From: Gammaproteobacteria bacterium
Lineage (GTDB): Bacteria > Pseudomonadota > Gammaproteobacteria > Diplorickettsiales > Diplorickettsiaceae
Assembly (NCBI GenBank): GCA_005877695.1
Contig: VBOA01000012.1
Coordinates: 40,554-85,249, forward strand
Direction of reading: 5' to 3'
DNA length: 44,696 nt
Numbering within the stretch: position 1 is the first letter of the stretch; the number at the start of each line of letters is the position of its first letter. Positions 18,064-26,963 of the stretch are shown one piece after another. Below the pieces are notes generated by a model. It saw only the letters and a list, made by a program, of their open reading frames with translations. It made no database searches and was not told the origin of the DNA. The position numbers were made by a program, and so were the translations under genes.

Positions 18064-18609
18064 ATGTTAATAAAAAAACTGTTAAAAGTAAGTGTTTTGA
18101 CTGCGGCATGTTTTAGTTTAGGTGCTTGTTCTACTGCAGATAAAAATGAATTAGGCGAAATGTCAGCTACTCCAACTCATGCAGATAGTGCGCTGACACA
18201 AGGAGCAGGCGATGTGGGTAGTTTTTATGGTGATGAAAGCACACATCCAATGCAAGTCGGAAATCAAGAATATTATTTTGACTTTGATAAAAGTTTTGTT
18301 CGCGATGAAGATAAACCTTCGTTGCAAGTCCAAGCCCATTATCTAATTTGCCATCCGCAAGCTAAAATATTGATAACAGGTAACACCGACGAAAGAGGTA
18401 GTCGTGAATATAACATTGCTTTAGGTCGACGTCGTGCATTAAGTGTACAACAATTTTTAATTGCGAATGGTGTCAATGCCAGACAAATTTTAACAGTAAG
18501 CTATGGTGCAGAAAAACCAATAGCATTTGGTCATACCGAAACAGATTATGCAAAGAACCGTCGCGCTGATTTACAGTATCAAACTCCGGTTATCACCGAT
18601 AAGATGTAA
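18064..18609 (+). CDS. pal: Peptidoglycan-associated lipoprotein Pal
   Basis: Outer-membrane lipoprotein that tethers the outer membrane to the cell wall. 181 residues from ATG 18064, chosen because GAGGTG lies six bases upstream. A GTG nine bases earlier would only lengthen the n-region. Signal peptide with lipobox LGAC (Cys25). The OmpA-like domain (~75-175) contains YYFDFDKSFV, TGNTDERGSREYNIALGRRR and NRRADL, the peptidoglycan (DAP)-binding residues of the family. Part of the tolB-pal-cpoB unit. Confidence 0.96.
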   Translation: MLIKKLLKVSVLTAACFSLGACSTADKNELGEMSATPTHADSALTQGAGDVGSFYGDESTHPMQVGNQEYYFDFDKSFVRDEDKPSLQVQAHYLICHPQAKILITGNTDERGSREYNIALGRRRALSVQQFLIANGVNARQILTVSYGAEKPIAFGHTETDYAKNRRADLQYQTPVITDKM

Positions 18610-18622
18610 GTAAGGATTAACT

Positions 18623-19723
18623 ATGTTGTCGAATTTATCTTTGAATAAATTATTTACATTGCCAAATAGCGATTGCCTATTAAATCAAAGGATAAATGCG
18701 CGCTTAGTTAAACGGGTAAAGATAGGCTTATGCTGTCTCGGTTTATTATTCAATTCATTTGCGTTTGCATTGGCACCGGTCGTTGATGCTTATGACGATG
18801 ATGAAGATGATGCGCCGGCAGTGACGCATCCTGCAAATCCTGCTATGCCTGCCAACGAAACAAATCAGGCGTCAGACAGCAGCTCAGCTTCCCGGCCAAC
18901 ATCATCGAGTCCACCGGCGCCGAATACGCCTGCAGTCCCCAGTAATTCGGCTTCTTTTTCCTTGGAACAGCGCGTCACAATTTTAGAGCGACAAATTACT
19001 AATCTTAATCCTATGCTGGTGCAAGTAGATGATCTACAACAGCAAATACAAAGTTTACAAGGGAAAATTGAATCACAACAACACGCCATCAAGGTATTGG
19101 AAGAGCAAGTGCGTAACCAATATTTAGCCTTAGAAAAACGTTTCGCTCCTCGAATGCGTTCGAGCGTAGTTTCTACTGAAAAACCTGCTAATGTTGCAAA
19201 TCCTTCGATAAATAATACCTTGAGTCCACGCCCAATAGTCGATATGAGTAGTAAAAAAGAGACTTCGAATGACAGAAAATCGATGCTACCTAATTCGGCG
19301 CCTACACCCGCGGCTGAGCGTGCTTATCAGGCGGCTTTTCAGTTATTGAAAACTAAACAATACAACGAGGCCATAGAAGCGTTTGAAACATTCAATAAAA
19401 AATTTCCGAACGATTTGAATGTTGCGAATGCTGATTATTTTTTAGGTCAGTTGTATTTATTGCAAGGACAAGCTGATTCAGCGATTAACTTTTTTAAACG
19501 CTTTATTAATCGCTATAGTCAAGACGCGCGTGTTCCTGATGCGATGTTGCAGTGTGGCTTAGCTTATTTTGCTAAAGGAGATAAAGCCATGGCGATGGAG
19601 TTATTTGAAAAAATAATTCAGCAATATCCAGATTCAAAAGCCGCACAAGCCGCTCAAGCTCGTTTACAGCAATTTAAAGCGATGATTTCTGCTGCAAGCA
19701 TTTCGTCGAAAAACAAAGTGTAA
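18623..19723 (+). CDS. cpoB: Cell division coordinator CpoB (YbgF)
   Basis: Periplasmic TPR protein that coordinates Tol-Pal constriction with PBP1B synthesis. 366 residues, longer than E. coli CpoB (~263). The signal anchor at about 33-52 (KIGLCCLGLLFNSFAFALA) is preceded by an unusually long n-region. An acidic DDDEDD stretch and a Pro/Ser-rich linker (~60-115) come next. A trimerising coiled coil follows (~116-172, VTILERQITNLNPMLVQVDD), then a second linker. Three TPR repeats occupy ~233-350 (AYQAAFQLLKTKQYNEAIEAF, NADYFLGQLYLLQGQADSAI, MLQCGLAYFAKGDKAMAMEL). AAGGATTAAC precedes the ATG. Confidence 0.93.
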   Translation: MLSNLSLNKLFTLPNSDCLLNQRINARLVKRVKIGLCCLGLLFNSFAFALAPVVDAYDDDEDDAPAVTHPANPAMPANETNQASDSSSASRPTSSSPPAPNTPAVPSNSASFSLEQRVTILERQITNLNPMLVQVDDLQQQIQSLQGKIESQQHAIKVLEEQVRNQYLALEKRFAPRMRSSVVSTEKPANVANPSINNTLSPRPIVDMSSKKETSNDRKSMLPNSAPTPAAERAYQAAFQLLKTKQYNEAIEAFETFNKKFPNDLNVANADYFLGQLYLLQGQADSAINFFKRFINRYSQDARVPDAMLQCGLAYFAKGDKAMAMELFEKIIQQYPDSKAAQAAQARLQQFKAMISAASISSKNKV

Positions 19724-19768
19724 AGGTTATCAAACCTCTTGCAAAGCTTGTGTTATTTTACTAGCTCC

Positions 19769-19898
19769 CTATACTCAGCCATTGGATTTTTGACAAGGCG
19801 TCATGAAAATGAAGCAACCGGAATGTGTTTTATGCGGCATGAGAGTTGCAAATTGAACGGTAACAGTAACATCGCCAAAAACAAATGCGAAGAGTATT
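19769..19898 (+). repeat. Dispersed leader repeat, copy A (ahead of truA)
   Basis: About 130 bp that is clearly related to 20770-20892. Shared blocks include TATACT, TTGGATTTTTG, CAAGGCGTC, GGAATGT, CATGAG, CGGTAAC and AAATGCGAAGAGTATT, in the same order. The left end (TTGGATTTTTG) and the right end (CCAAAAACAAATG) are near-inverted repeats, so the RNA could fold back. It ends five bases before the truA start codon. TATACT matches a -10 box. Confidence 0.8.
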
Positions 19899-19903
19899 AT
19901 ACT

Positions 19904-20716
19904 ATGAGAATTGCATTAGGTATCTCCTATCATGGCAGCGCCTATCATGGTTGGCAGTCACAAACCGGATTAGCTTGTATACAAACCTATTTAGAGCAAG
20001 CGATTAGTCAAGTTGCCAATCATCCGATAGCGTTGAGCTGTGCTGGGCGAACCGATAAAGGCGTGCATGCCTTAGGTCAGGTCGTGAATTTTGATAGCAC
20101 CGCACAGCGATCTCAACGTGCTTGGTTGTTGGGCTGTAATAGTTATTTACCTGCAGATATTCGAATCAATTGGGTGCAAGAAGTGGACAGCAGTTTTCAT
20201 GCGCGATTTTCAGCATTCGCACGTCGTTATTATTATATTATTTATAATCATCACTTGAAAAATGCATTGTGGAATCAATATACCAGCCATTGTTATTATC
20301 CTTTGAATGAAAATGCAATGCAGTCGGCTGCACAGCATCTGATAGGCGAACATGATTTTAGTTCGTTTCGAGCAGCGAGTTGCCAGGCAAAGAGTGCCTG
20401 TCGGGAGATGCAACACATTAAAATAAGACGTCAAGGATGCTATGTCATTATTGATATCCAAGCCAATGCTTTTTTACATCACATGGTACGGAATATCAGT
20501 GCTGTATTAATGGCGATAGGCACAGGGAAAAAACCTATTGACTGGGCTAAAGAAGTTTTATTGGCGCAGGATCGTAAATCCGCCGATGTGACGGCTACTG
20601 CAAATGGACTTTATCTCACTCAAGTGTTTTATCCAGAAAATTTTGCATTACCTCCTGCAGAAAATGATTTTTTTAGAATACCGTTCATACTTGGAGATTT
20701 AGAATCTAAAAATTAA
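19904..20716 (+). CDS. truA: tRNA pseudouridine(38-40) synthase TruA
   Basis: Modifies U38-40 in the anticodon stem of many tRNAs. 270 residues, equal to the E. coli enzyme. The start at ATG 19904 gives the family N-terminus (MRIALGISYHGSAYHGWQ). The frame is open 165 bases further upstream, but that part is the dispersed repeat. The catalytic aspartate is Asp51 in CAGRTDKGVHALGQV. Other conserved segments are RYYYIIYN, HDFSSFRA and NAFLHHMVRNI. It sits between cpoB and potA, each border marked by a copy of the same leader repeat. Confidence 0.96.
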   Translation: MRIALGISYHGSAYHGWQSQTGLACIQTYLEQAISQVANHPIALSCAGRTDKGVHALGQVVNFDSTAQRSQRAWLLGCNSYLPADIRINWVQEVDSSFHARFSAFARRYYYIIYNHHLKNALWNQYTSHCYYPLNENAMQSAAQHLIGEHDFSSFRAASCQAKSACREMQHIKIRRQGCYVIIDIQANAFLHHMVRNISAVLMAIGTGKKPIDWAKEVLLAQDRKSADVTATANGLYLTQVFYPENFALPPAENDFFRIPFILGDLESKN

Positions 20717-20769
20717 TAAAATACTTGGTTTTACCCGAGCTCTATTGCATAATCCCTTGCAATTTTAGA

Positions 20770-20892
20770 CTTATACTTACCGTTGGATTTTTGGCAAGGC
20801 GTCTGAGTATGCGTAAGCGGAATGTATTTAATATACATGAGGGTTTCGAATTGAGCGGTAACGCAGAAAAAATTCAAATGCGAAGAGTATTC
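20770..20892 (+). repeat. Dispersed leader repeat, copy B (ahead of potABCD)
   Basis: About 123 bp related to 19769-19898 (see blocks listed there), with TATACT at 20772-20777 and the identical right end AAATGCGAAGAGTATT. Inside it ATGTAT (20831-20836) faces ATACAT across five bases, giving a small stem. It ends three bases before the ATG of an eight-codon upstream reading frame. Confidence 0.8.
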
Positions 20893-20895
20893 ATC

Positions 20896-20919
20896 ATGAA
20901 AGTGAGGTTACCTGTGTGA
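20896..20919 (+). other. Short upstream reading frame ahead of potA
   Basis: ATG at 20896 encodes MKVRLPV and stops at TGA (20917-20919). The stop overlaps the potA start as TGATG. It begins at the position where the leader repeat delivers a start codon (as for truA), so translation could be coupled or attenuated. No conservation data. Confidence 0.3.
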
Positions 20920-22016
20920 TGAACGGCAATGTCCTTGAACTCAAAGGAATCACTAAACGCTTCGATGATGAAGACGTATTAGAAGATATTAATTTCGAGG
21001 TGAGGCACGGTGAATTTTTGACCTTGCTGGGTCCGAGTGGTTGCGGAAAGACCACGTTATTACGATTAATTTCTGGCTTTGAACAGCCCGATGCGGGAGT
21101 CATTTGTATTAATGGTATCGATGTCAAAGGATTATCACCTCAAGCACGCCATGTTAATACGGTTTTTCAAAGCTATGCTTTATTTCCGCATCTAAATGTT
21201 TTTGACAATATTGCGTTTGGTTTGCGTTGTAAAGGAGGGATGTCGAAAGCGGAAATTGAACAGCAGGTTAATGATGCTTTAAATATGGTGAAGTTATCTC
21301 ACTTAAGTGAACGCAAACCTTCACAATTGAGTGGTGGCCAGCAGCAACGTGTGGCGATAGCCCGAGCGGTGGTGAATAAACCGAGTATACTTCTATTGGA
21401 TGAACCGTTAAGTTCTCTAGATTATCGATTACGCAAAACCATGCAGCTTGAGTTAAAACAACTCCAAACGCAATTAGGCATCACCTTTATTTTTGTAACA
21501 CATGATCAAGAAGAAGCCTTGTCGATGTCGGATCGGGTTGTGGTCATGCACGAAGGACGTATCGAACAAATCGGAACGCCGCGCGAGGTTTATGAAGAGC
21601 CGCATAGTTTGCGCGTTGCTCGTTTTATCGGGGAAGTCAATATTTTTGAAACTCAGATTATTTCGGCTGATGATGATGTGTTTCATGCAATAATCGAAGG
21701 AAAAGAGTTTACATTAAAAAATCGTCGTCATTTTTCTAAAAATCAAAAGGTTTATACCTTAGTCAGACCCGAAGATCTGGAAGTTTGGTCGCCCGCTGAA
21801 GTGACGGATACCTCGCAAATGTTTCCCGGCGTGGTCGAACAAGTTATCTACAAAGGTTCAACGGTCGATTTGATGGTGCGCTTGCAAAGCCAAAATTTAT
21901 TGGCCGCGACGCAATTTTTTAATGAAGATGATGAAAAATTAGATTTCCATAGCGGCGAATCGGTTTGGGTGCATTGGATACCTGGATGGGAGGTTATTTT
22001 GCCTGATGAAAGTTGA
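20919..22016 (+). CDS. potA: Spermidine/putrescine ABC importer ATPase PotA
   Basis: ATPase of the PotABCD polyamine importer (cytoplasmic face). 365 residues from ATG 20919. A GTG three bases earlier is possible. Walker A GPSGCGKTT (~38-46), Q-loop QSYALFPHLNVFDN, signature LSGGQQQRVAIARA, Walker B ILLLDEPLSSLD and switch His in THDQEEA are all intact. The C-terminal TOBE-type domain (~235-365) includes YTLVRPEDLEVW. First gene of potABCD. The next start overlaps its end by 11 bases. Polyamine specificity is assigned from the full operon and the PotD sequence. Confidence 0.95.
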   Translation: MNGNVLELKGITKRFDDEDVLEDINFEVRHGEFLTLLGPSGCGKTTLLRLISGFEQPDAGVICINGIDVKGLSPQARHVNTVFQSYALFPHLNVFDNIAFGLRCKGGMSKAEIEQQVNDALNMVKLSHLSERKPSQLSGGQQQRVAIARAVVNKPSILLLDEPLSSLDYRLRKTMQLELKQLQTQLGITFIFVTHDQEEALSMSDRVVVMHEGRIEQIGTPREVYEEPHSLRVARFIGEVNIFETQIISADDDVFHAIIEGKEFTLKNRRHFSKNQKVYTLVRPEDLEVWSPAEVTDTSQMFPGVVEQVIYKGSTVDLMVRLQSQNLLAATQFFNEDDEKLDFHSGESVWVHWIPGWEVILPDES

Positions 22017-22872
22017 TCGTTTCTTTAAAGGCACGACTATCAGTATCGTTTGGCTATGGCTATCTGTATTTGCTTTATTACCAACGTTATTGGTATTGAT
22101 AACCAGTTTTCTTAAAAATGATCCCATGCATCTTTTTCGCTGGCAATTTTCTCTGCAAAATTATCGAGACTTATTAAATCCAATTTATTTCAAGGTATTT
22201 TGGCATTCTTTTTGCATAGCGGGCTTATGTAGTTTAATTTGTTTATTCCTCAGTTATCCGTTTGCTTATCTGTTAGCCCGACTTGATTATAACTATAAGA
22301 GTTTATTACTGTTTTTAGTGATTATTCCTTTTTGGACGAGTTCCTTAATTCGAACTTATGCGATTATATCTATATTAAAAGCCAAAGGTTTGTTAAATAC
22401 GGTCTTATTAGCGTTAGGTGTTATTCATCACCCGTTAACCATTTTATACACCAGTACGGCGGTTATTATTGGTTTAGTGTATAGTTTGCTTCCTTTCATG
22501 ATTTTACCTTTGTATGCCAATATTGAAAAATTAGATACACAGTTTATTGATGCGGCGCGTGATTTAGGGGCGAATACCGTGACGACATTTACGCGTGTTA
22601 TTTTACCCTTAACCTTACCGGGGATTATGGGCGGAATCATTTTGGTGTTTTTACCCGCGATGAGTATGTTTTATATCCCTGATATTTTGGGCGGTGCTAA
22701 GTCGCTTTTGGTGGGGAATCTTATTCAAAACGAATTTTTATCCGCAAATAATTGGCCATTAGGTTCCGCAGTGAGTATGGTACTCACCTTAGCGATGGGC
22801 GTGTTGTTACTATTGTATCGACGTGCCAATAAAATAGGACAATATCACGATGAACCGATTGGCGAAATTTAG
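22006..22872 (+). CDS. potB: Spermidine/putrescine ABC importer permease PotB
   Basis: First permease subunit. 288 residues with about six membrane helices (first ~10-32, last ~255-276). The ABC coupling (EAA) loop is FIDAARDLGANTVTTFTRVILPL. ATG 22006 overlaps potA, and its last 23 bases overlap potC, so the operon is translated as a coupled chain. Hydrophobic pattern and length match PotB. Confidence 0.94.
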   Translation: MKVDRFFKGTTISIVWLWLSVFALLPTLLVLITSFLKNDPMHLFRWQFSLQNYRDLLNPIYFKVFWHSFCIAGLCSLICLFLSYPFAYLLARLDYNYKSLLLFLVIIPFWTSSLIRTYAIISILKAKGLLNTVLLALGVIHHPLTILYTSTAVIIGLVYSLLPFMILPLYANIEKLDTQFIDAARDLGANTVTTFTRVILPLTLPGIMGGIILVFLPAMSMFYIPDILGGAKSLLVGNLIQNEFLSANNWPLGSAVSMVLTLAMGVLLLLYRRANKIGQYHDEPIGEI

Positions 22873-23623
22873 TTATTTAGCAGTGATCTACTGCTTTTTT
22901 TACTTTCCTATTGTTTTGTTGATTATTTATTCGTTTAATAATTCAACCTATTCATTGCTTTGGCATGGATTTACTTTAGATTGGTATAAGCAATTAGGTG
23001 ATGATAGTGATCTTGCCGTGGTTGCTTTACATTCCTTGGAAGTGGGTGTATTAGCAGCAAGTTTTGCTACCTTGATTGGGACGATTGCGGCGACGTGTCT
23101 GTATCGTTATCGTTTTTTTGGTAAGCATTTACTGCATGGTTTGTTGTTTGTATTGATAGTTTCTCCTGATATCGTGATGGGAATTTCATTACTGATCCTG
23201 TTTTTTTTACTGAATATGCGTTTAGGTTTTTGGTCATTGTTATTATCGCACATCACCTTTTGTATTCCTTTTGTTGCGGTCACGGTTTATAGTCGACTAA
23301 CCGGTTTAGATAAAAATATTTTTGAAGCAGCGCGTGATTTAGGTGCGAATGATTTTATGAGCTTTCGTCGTATCATTATTCCTATGTTATGGCCAGCGAT
23401 AGTAGCCGGCTGGCTTTTAAGTTTTACGCTATCGTTAGATGATGTCATCATTAGTTTTTTTGTGACCGGACCGGATTTTCAAATTTTACCCTTATATATC
23501 TTTTCCTTAGTACGACTCGGATTAAAACCCGAATTAAACGCATTATGTTCAGTGATGTTTGCGATTACTTTATTTATCGTGGTTGTTTTCAAACTCATAC
23601 TACCTAAAAAGGTCAATCAATAA
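22850..23623 (+). CDS. potC: Spermidine/putrescine ABC importer permease PotC
   Basis: Second permease subunit. 257 residues with about six membrane helices. The coupling loop is FEAARDLGANDFMSFRRIII, followed by PMLWPAIVAGWLLSFTLSLDD, characteristic of PotC. Overlaps potB by 23 bases. potD begins two bases after its stop. No defects are seen. Confidence 0.94.
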   Translation: MNRLAKFSYLAVIYCFFYFPIVLLIIYSFNNSTYSLLWHGFTLDWYKQLGDDSDLAVVALHSLEVGVLAASFATLIGTIAATCLYRYRFFGKHLLHGLLFVLIVSPDIVMGISLLILFFLLNMRLGFWSLLLSHITFCIPFVAVTVYSRLTGLDKNIFEAARDLGANDFMSFRRIIIPMLWPAIVAGWLLSFTLSLDDVIISFFVTGPDFQILPLYIFSLVRLGLKPELNALCSVMFAITLFIVVVFKLILPKKVNQ

Positions 23624-23625
23624 TT

Positions 23626-24660
23626 ATGCGTTTCGTTGTTTGTTTCATTGTTTGCTTAAGTTGGCTGGTTAGTCCTGCGTATGCAGAAGAAAAGATTGTT
23701 AATATTTATAATTGGTCAAACTATATATCTAATGATGTATTGAAACAGTTTACTCAAGAGACCGGAATCAAAGTCAATTATACGACTTATGATAGCAATG
23801 AAACCTTGTATGCCAAACTTAAAGCAAACCCACATACCGGTTATGATGTGATCGTACCCTCGACTTATTTTGTCGATCGCATGCGCCAACAAGGAATGTT
23901 GCAAGCCTTAGATAAATCCCGTTTACCGAATTTTAAAAACCTAAATCCAGCATTACTCAATAAATCGTATGATCCGGGCAATCATTACAGCATTCCCTAT
24001 TTTTGGAGCTCAACCGGAATTGTTGTTAATAGCAAGTACCATCCAGTACAGCAGTTGCAAGCTTGGTCAGACCTTTGGAGTCCTACTTATCGAAACCAAT
24101 TGCTGTTATTGGATGATGTTCATGAAGTTTTTTCTATGGCGTTAATGGTGTTAGGTTTTTCACCGAATGATACCCATCCTGAACATATTCGTTTAGCTTA
24201 TTTTAAATTAAAACAATTAATGCCCAATGTACGTTTGTTTAACAATGATGGCGTGAAATCGCTTTTTATTGATGAAGATTTAAATATCGGTATGGCTTGG
24301 AATGGTGATATCTATCAAGCAGCCAAAGAAAATTCTGCGTTACGGTTTATTTATCCTAAAGAAGGTTTTGTGATTTCTATTGATAGTATGGCGATTCCGA
24401 TAGGGGCATCACATCTGAATAATGCTTATACTTTTATCAATTTTATACTTAGGCCAGATATTGCTAAAAAAATAAGTTTAGCGACAGGTTTTGCCACACC
24501 TAATCTAGCTGCCTACAAAATGATGACAAAAGCCACTTTAACGAATTCGATGATCTATCCCGATAAAAAAACCTTGCAGCGGGGTAGGGTTCAAGATGAT
24601 GTGGGCGCAGCGGAAAGTGTTTATCAACATTATTGGGAATTGTTGAAGATTGGCGGTTAA
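23626..24660 (+). CDS. potD: Polyamine-binding periplasmic protein PotD
   Basis: Substrate-binding subunit. 344 residues. Signal peptide 1-20 (core VVCFIVCLSWLVSPAYA). The mature start EEKIVNIYNWSNYIS is the PotD/PotF hallmark. Further conserved parts are YDVIVPSTYFVDRM, IPYFWSSTGIVVN and NIGMAWNGDIYQA, with acidic and aromatic residues of the type that bind polyamines. Last gene of the operon. Which of spermidine or putrescine is preferred cannot be decided from sequence by eye. Confidence 0.94.
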   Translation: MRFVVCFIVCLSWLVSPAYAEEKIVNIYNWSNYISNDVLKQFTQETGIKVNYTTYDSNETLYAKLKANPHTGYDVIVPSTYFVDRMRQQGMLQALDKSRLPNFKNLNPALLNKSYDPGNHYSIPYFWSSTGIVVNSKYHPVQQLQAWSDLWSPTYRNQLLLLDDVHEVFSMALMVLGFSPNDTHPEHIRLAYFKLKQLMPNVRLFNNDGVKSLFIDEDLNIGMAWNGDIYQAAKENSALRFIYPKEGFVISIDSMAIPIGASHLNNAYTFINFILRPDIAKKISLATGFATPNLAAYKMMTKATLTNSMIYPDKKTLQRGRVQDDVGAAESVYQHYWELLKIGG

Positions 24661-24763
24661 TTCAGATCTATTGATGTTAGCGGTATACTGTAATATCTAG
24701 ATGAAGAGCACATGTCTCTGTGTTGAGAAAAATTTAATTTGCAGGGCGAGGTTATAGGAAAAT

Positions 24764-25657
24764 ATGAGTTGGTTAAAAAAAGTTATTAAAGGAATTCGGA
24801 CGGTGGTTCGAAATACGACACGAGTTCCAGAAAATAGTTGGACTAAATGTGAGTCCTGCGGTGCGGTATTATATCGTGCAGAATTTGAACGTAATTTAAT
24901 GGTTTGCCCTACCTGTGGCCATCATCATCGTATTAAGGCACGTAAACGGTTAGCCCAAATTTTAGACCCGGAAAGCGCTCAAGAAATTGGTAGCCAAATT
25001 GAAGCAGTGGATAGACTTAAATTTAAAGATCAATTTAAGTATAAAGATCGCTTGCATTCTGCAATGAAAAAAACCGGCGAAAAAGAAGCGTTATTGGTCA
25101 TGCAAGGAAAACTTTATGATAGAGCGGTCGTTTGTGCGGCTTTTGAGTTCGATTTTATGGGTGGATCGATGGGTGCAGCGGTGGGCGAACGTTTTGTCCA
25201 AGGTGTGCTCAGGGCGATAGATGAGGATATTCCTTTTATCTGTATTTCGGCGAGTGGTGGAGCCCGAATGCAAGAAGGTTTGTTTTCATTAATGCAAATG
25301 GTAAAAACCAGTGCTGTTCTCGGAAAACTGAAACAAAAAGGGCTTCCTTTTATTTCAGTGTTAACCGATCCGACTATGGGTGGCGTATCGGCGAGTTTTG
25401 CTAATCTTGGTGATATTATTATTGCAGAACCTAAAGCGTTAATCGGTTTTGCTGGTCCGCGGGTTATTGAACAAACGGTACGTCAGGTTTTACCAGAAGG
25501 ATTCCAACGCAGTGAATTTTTGTTAGCCCATGGCGCCATCGACATGATTGTTGATAGGAGAGAGCTAAAAGATAAAATTGCTTCGCTGTTAAATAAACTC
25601 ATGGCAGCGAATCACGGACGTTATACACTCACCGCGATTGCCAATGACGATATCTGA
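24764..25657 (+). CDS. accD: Acetyl-CoA carboxylase carboxyltransferase subunit beta
   Basis: With AccA it transfers the carboxyl group from biotin to acetyl-CoA, the first step of fatty acid synthesis. 297 residues. The N-terminal zinc ribbon has Cys29, Cys32, Cys48 and Cys51 ([19 protein letters not shown]). The crotonase-like core holds [23 protein letters not shown] and [12 protein letters not shown]. Full length. The stop overlaps the folC start by 14 bases, and accD-folC is a common gammaproteobacterial pair. Confidence 0.96.
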   Translation: MSWLKKVIKGIRTVVRNTTRVPENSWTKCESCGAVLYRAEFERNLMVCPTCGHHHRIKARKRLAQILDPESAQEIGSQIEAVDRLKFKDQFKYKDRLHSAMKKTGEKEALLVMQGKLYDRAVVCAAFEFDFMGGSMGAAVGERFVQGVLRAIDEDIPFICISASGGARMQEGLFSLMQMVKTSAVLGKLKQKGLPFISVLTDPTMGGVSASFANLGDIIIAEPKALIGFAGPRVIEQTVRQVLPEGFQRSEFLLAHGAIDMIVDRRELKDKIASLLNKLMAANHGRYTLTAIANDDI

Positions 25658-26924
25658 TGAATTAAATTTGCGGGCACGAACATTATCGGATTGGTTAACT
25701 TATATTGAAACTTGCCATCCGAGTCGCATCGATTTAGGGCTTAAGTGTATTTCACAAGTTGCACAGCGCTTATCGGTAGCCAACTTTAACTGTCCGGTGC
25801 TGACCGTTGCAGGAACCAATGGCAAAGGTTCTAATGTTGCTTTGCTTGCGGCTATTTTAACTGCAGCGGGCTATCGAGTCGGTACCTATACTTCACCGCA
25901 TCTGATCCGTTATCAAGAACGGATCCAAATTGCTGGACATCGCATTAATGATCAAGACTTATGCTCGGCATTTGAGCAGATTGAAAAAAGCCGTTCTGAT
26001 ATCCCACTGACTTTTTTTGAGTTTGGAACCTTAGCAGCTTTATGGACTTTCAAACATGCGGAATTAGACGTCATTATTTTAGAAGTAGGTTTAGGTGGCC
26101 GTCTCGATGCGGTTAATTGTATAGACGCCGATCTGTCTGTTATCAGCATGATAGATTTTGATCATATGGATTGGTTAGGAGAAACACGTGAAAAAATCGG
26201 CTTTGAAAAAGCCGGTATCATGCGTCCAAATCGACCGTGTGTTTGTGGCGATTTCGATCCACCACAATCTATCCTTAACATGGCGCAATCCTTAGCGTGT
26301 CCTCTGTATCGGCAAGGCATAGAATTTGATTATAAATTACAATCGCAATCCTGGTCATGGAGTAGTCAACAGTTTTCATTGAGTGAATTACCTTTACCCA
26401 ACATCGATTTACAGAATGCGGCGACGGTTTTGCAAGCGATTGAATTGCTGGGTGATTATTTCGTTATTACTCCGTTGGCCATCCAAGAAGGTTTAAAGCG
26501 TGTTTTTATACCGGGTCGATTTCATAGGATTGAAAAAAATGCACGTCAGATTATTATTGATGTTGCACATAATCCTGCCGGTGGAGAATGTCTGTCAAAA
26601 CGCTTAGCAAATACTCCTTGTTTAGGCAATACCTACGCAGTCGCCGGAATGTTGGCAGATAAAGATATTCTCAATACCTTGCGTCCTCTAAAGCATCATG
26701 TTGATCATTGGTATGTCTGTGATTTGACTGAAGAACGTGGCGCTAAAGCCACAAAATTAAAGCAATCTTTATTAGATCTTGATGTCAAACAGACCATTTT
26801 AGAATTTTCATTACCTAGTTTAGCTTTTCAACAGGCTTATCGTAAGTTGCAAAAGAATGATCGCTTGCTGGTTTTTGGTTCTTTCCATACTGCTGCGGCC
26901 ATCTACCGTTATTTAGAAAGTTAA
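25644..26924 (+). CDS. folC: Bifunctional dihydrofolate/folylpolyglutamate synthase
   Basis: Adds glutamate to dihydropteroate and to folates (Mur-ligase family, ATP-dependent). 426 residues from ATG 25644. A TTG six bases upstream is less likely. The P-loop is [14 protein letters not shown] (~51-64). The family signature has [14 protein letters not shown], the second-domain motif is [12 protein letters not shown], and the C-terminal [12 protein letters not shown] is intact. Overlaps accD. The usual next genes (dedD, cvpA, purF) are displaced here by a permease and an ABC transporter. Confidence 0.95.
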   Translation: MTISDELNLRARTLSDWLTYIETCHPSRIDLGLKCISQVAQRLSVANFNCPVLTVAGTNGKGSNVALLAAILTAAGYRVGTYTSPHLIRYQERIQIAGHRINDQDLCSAFEQIEKSRSDIPLTFFEFGTLAALWTFKHAELDVIILEVGLGGRLDAVNCIDADLSVISMIDFDHMDWLGETREKIGFEKAGIMRPNRPCVCGDFDPPQSILNMAQSLACPLYRQGIEFDYKLQSQSWSWSSQQFSLSELPLPNIDLQNAATVLQAIELLGDYFVITPLAIQEGLKRVFIPGRFHRIEKNARQIIIDVAHNPAGGECLSKRLANTPCLGNTYAVAGMLADKDILNTLRPLKHHVDHWYVCDLTEERGAKATKLKQSLLDLDVKQTILEFSLPSLAFQQAYRKLQKNDRLLVFGSFHTAAAIYRYLES

Positions 26925-26963
26925 TTTTATTCTTTGTATTCTGAATAGTTTTCTGAGGTAAAC

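Noticed and set aside
19739..19903. N-terminal extension of TruA by 55 codons.
   Set aside because: The family start is ATG 19904, and the extension is the dispersed leader repeat.
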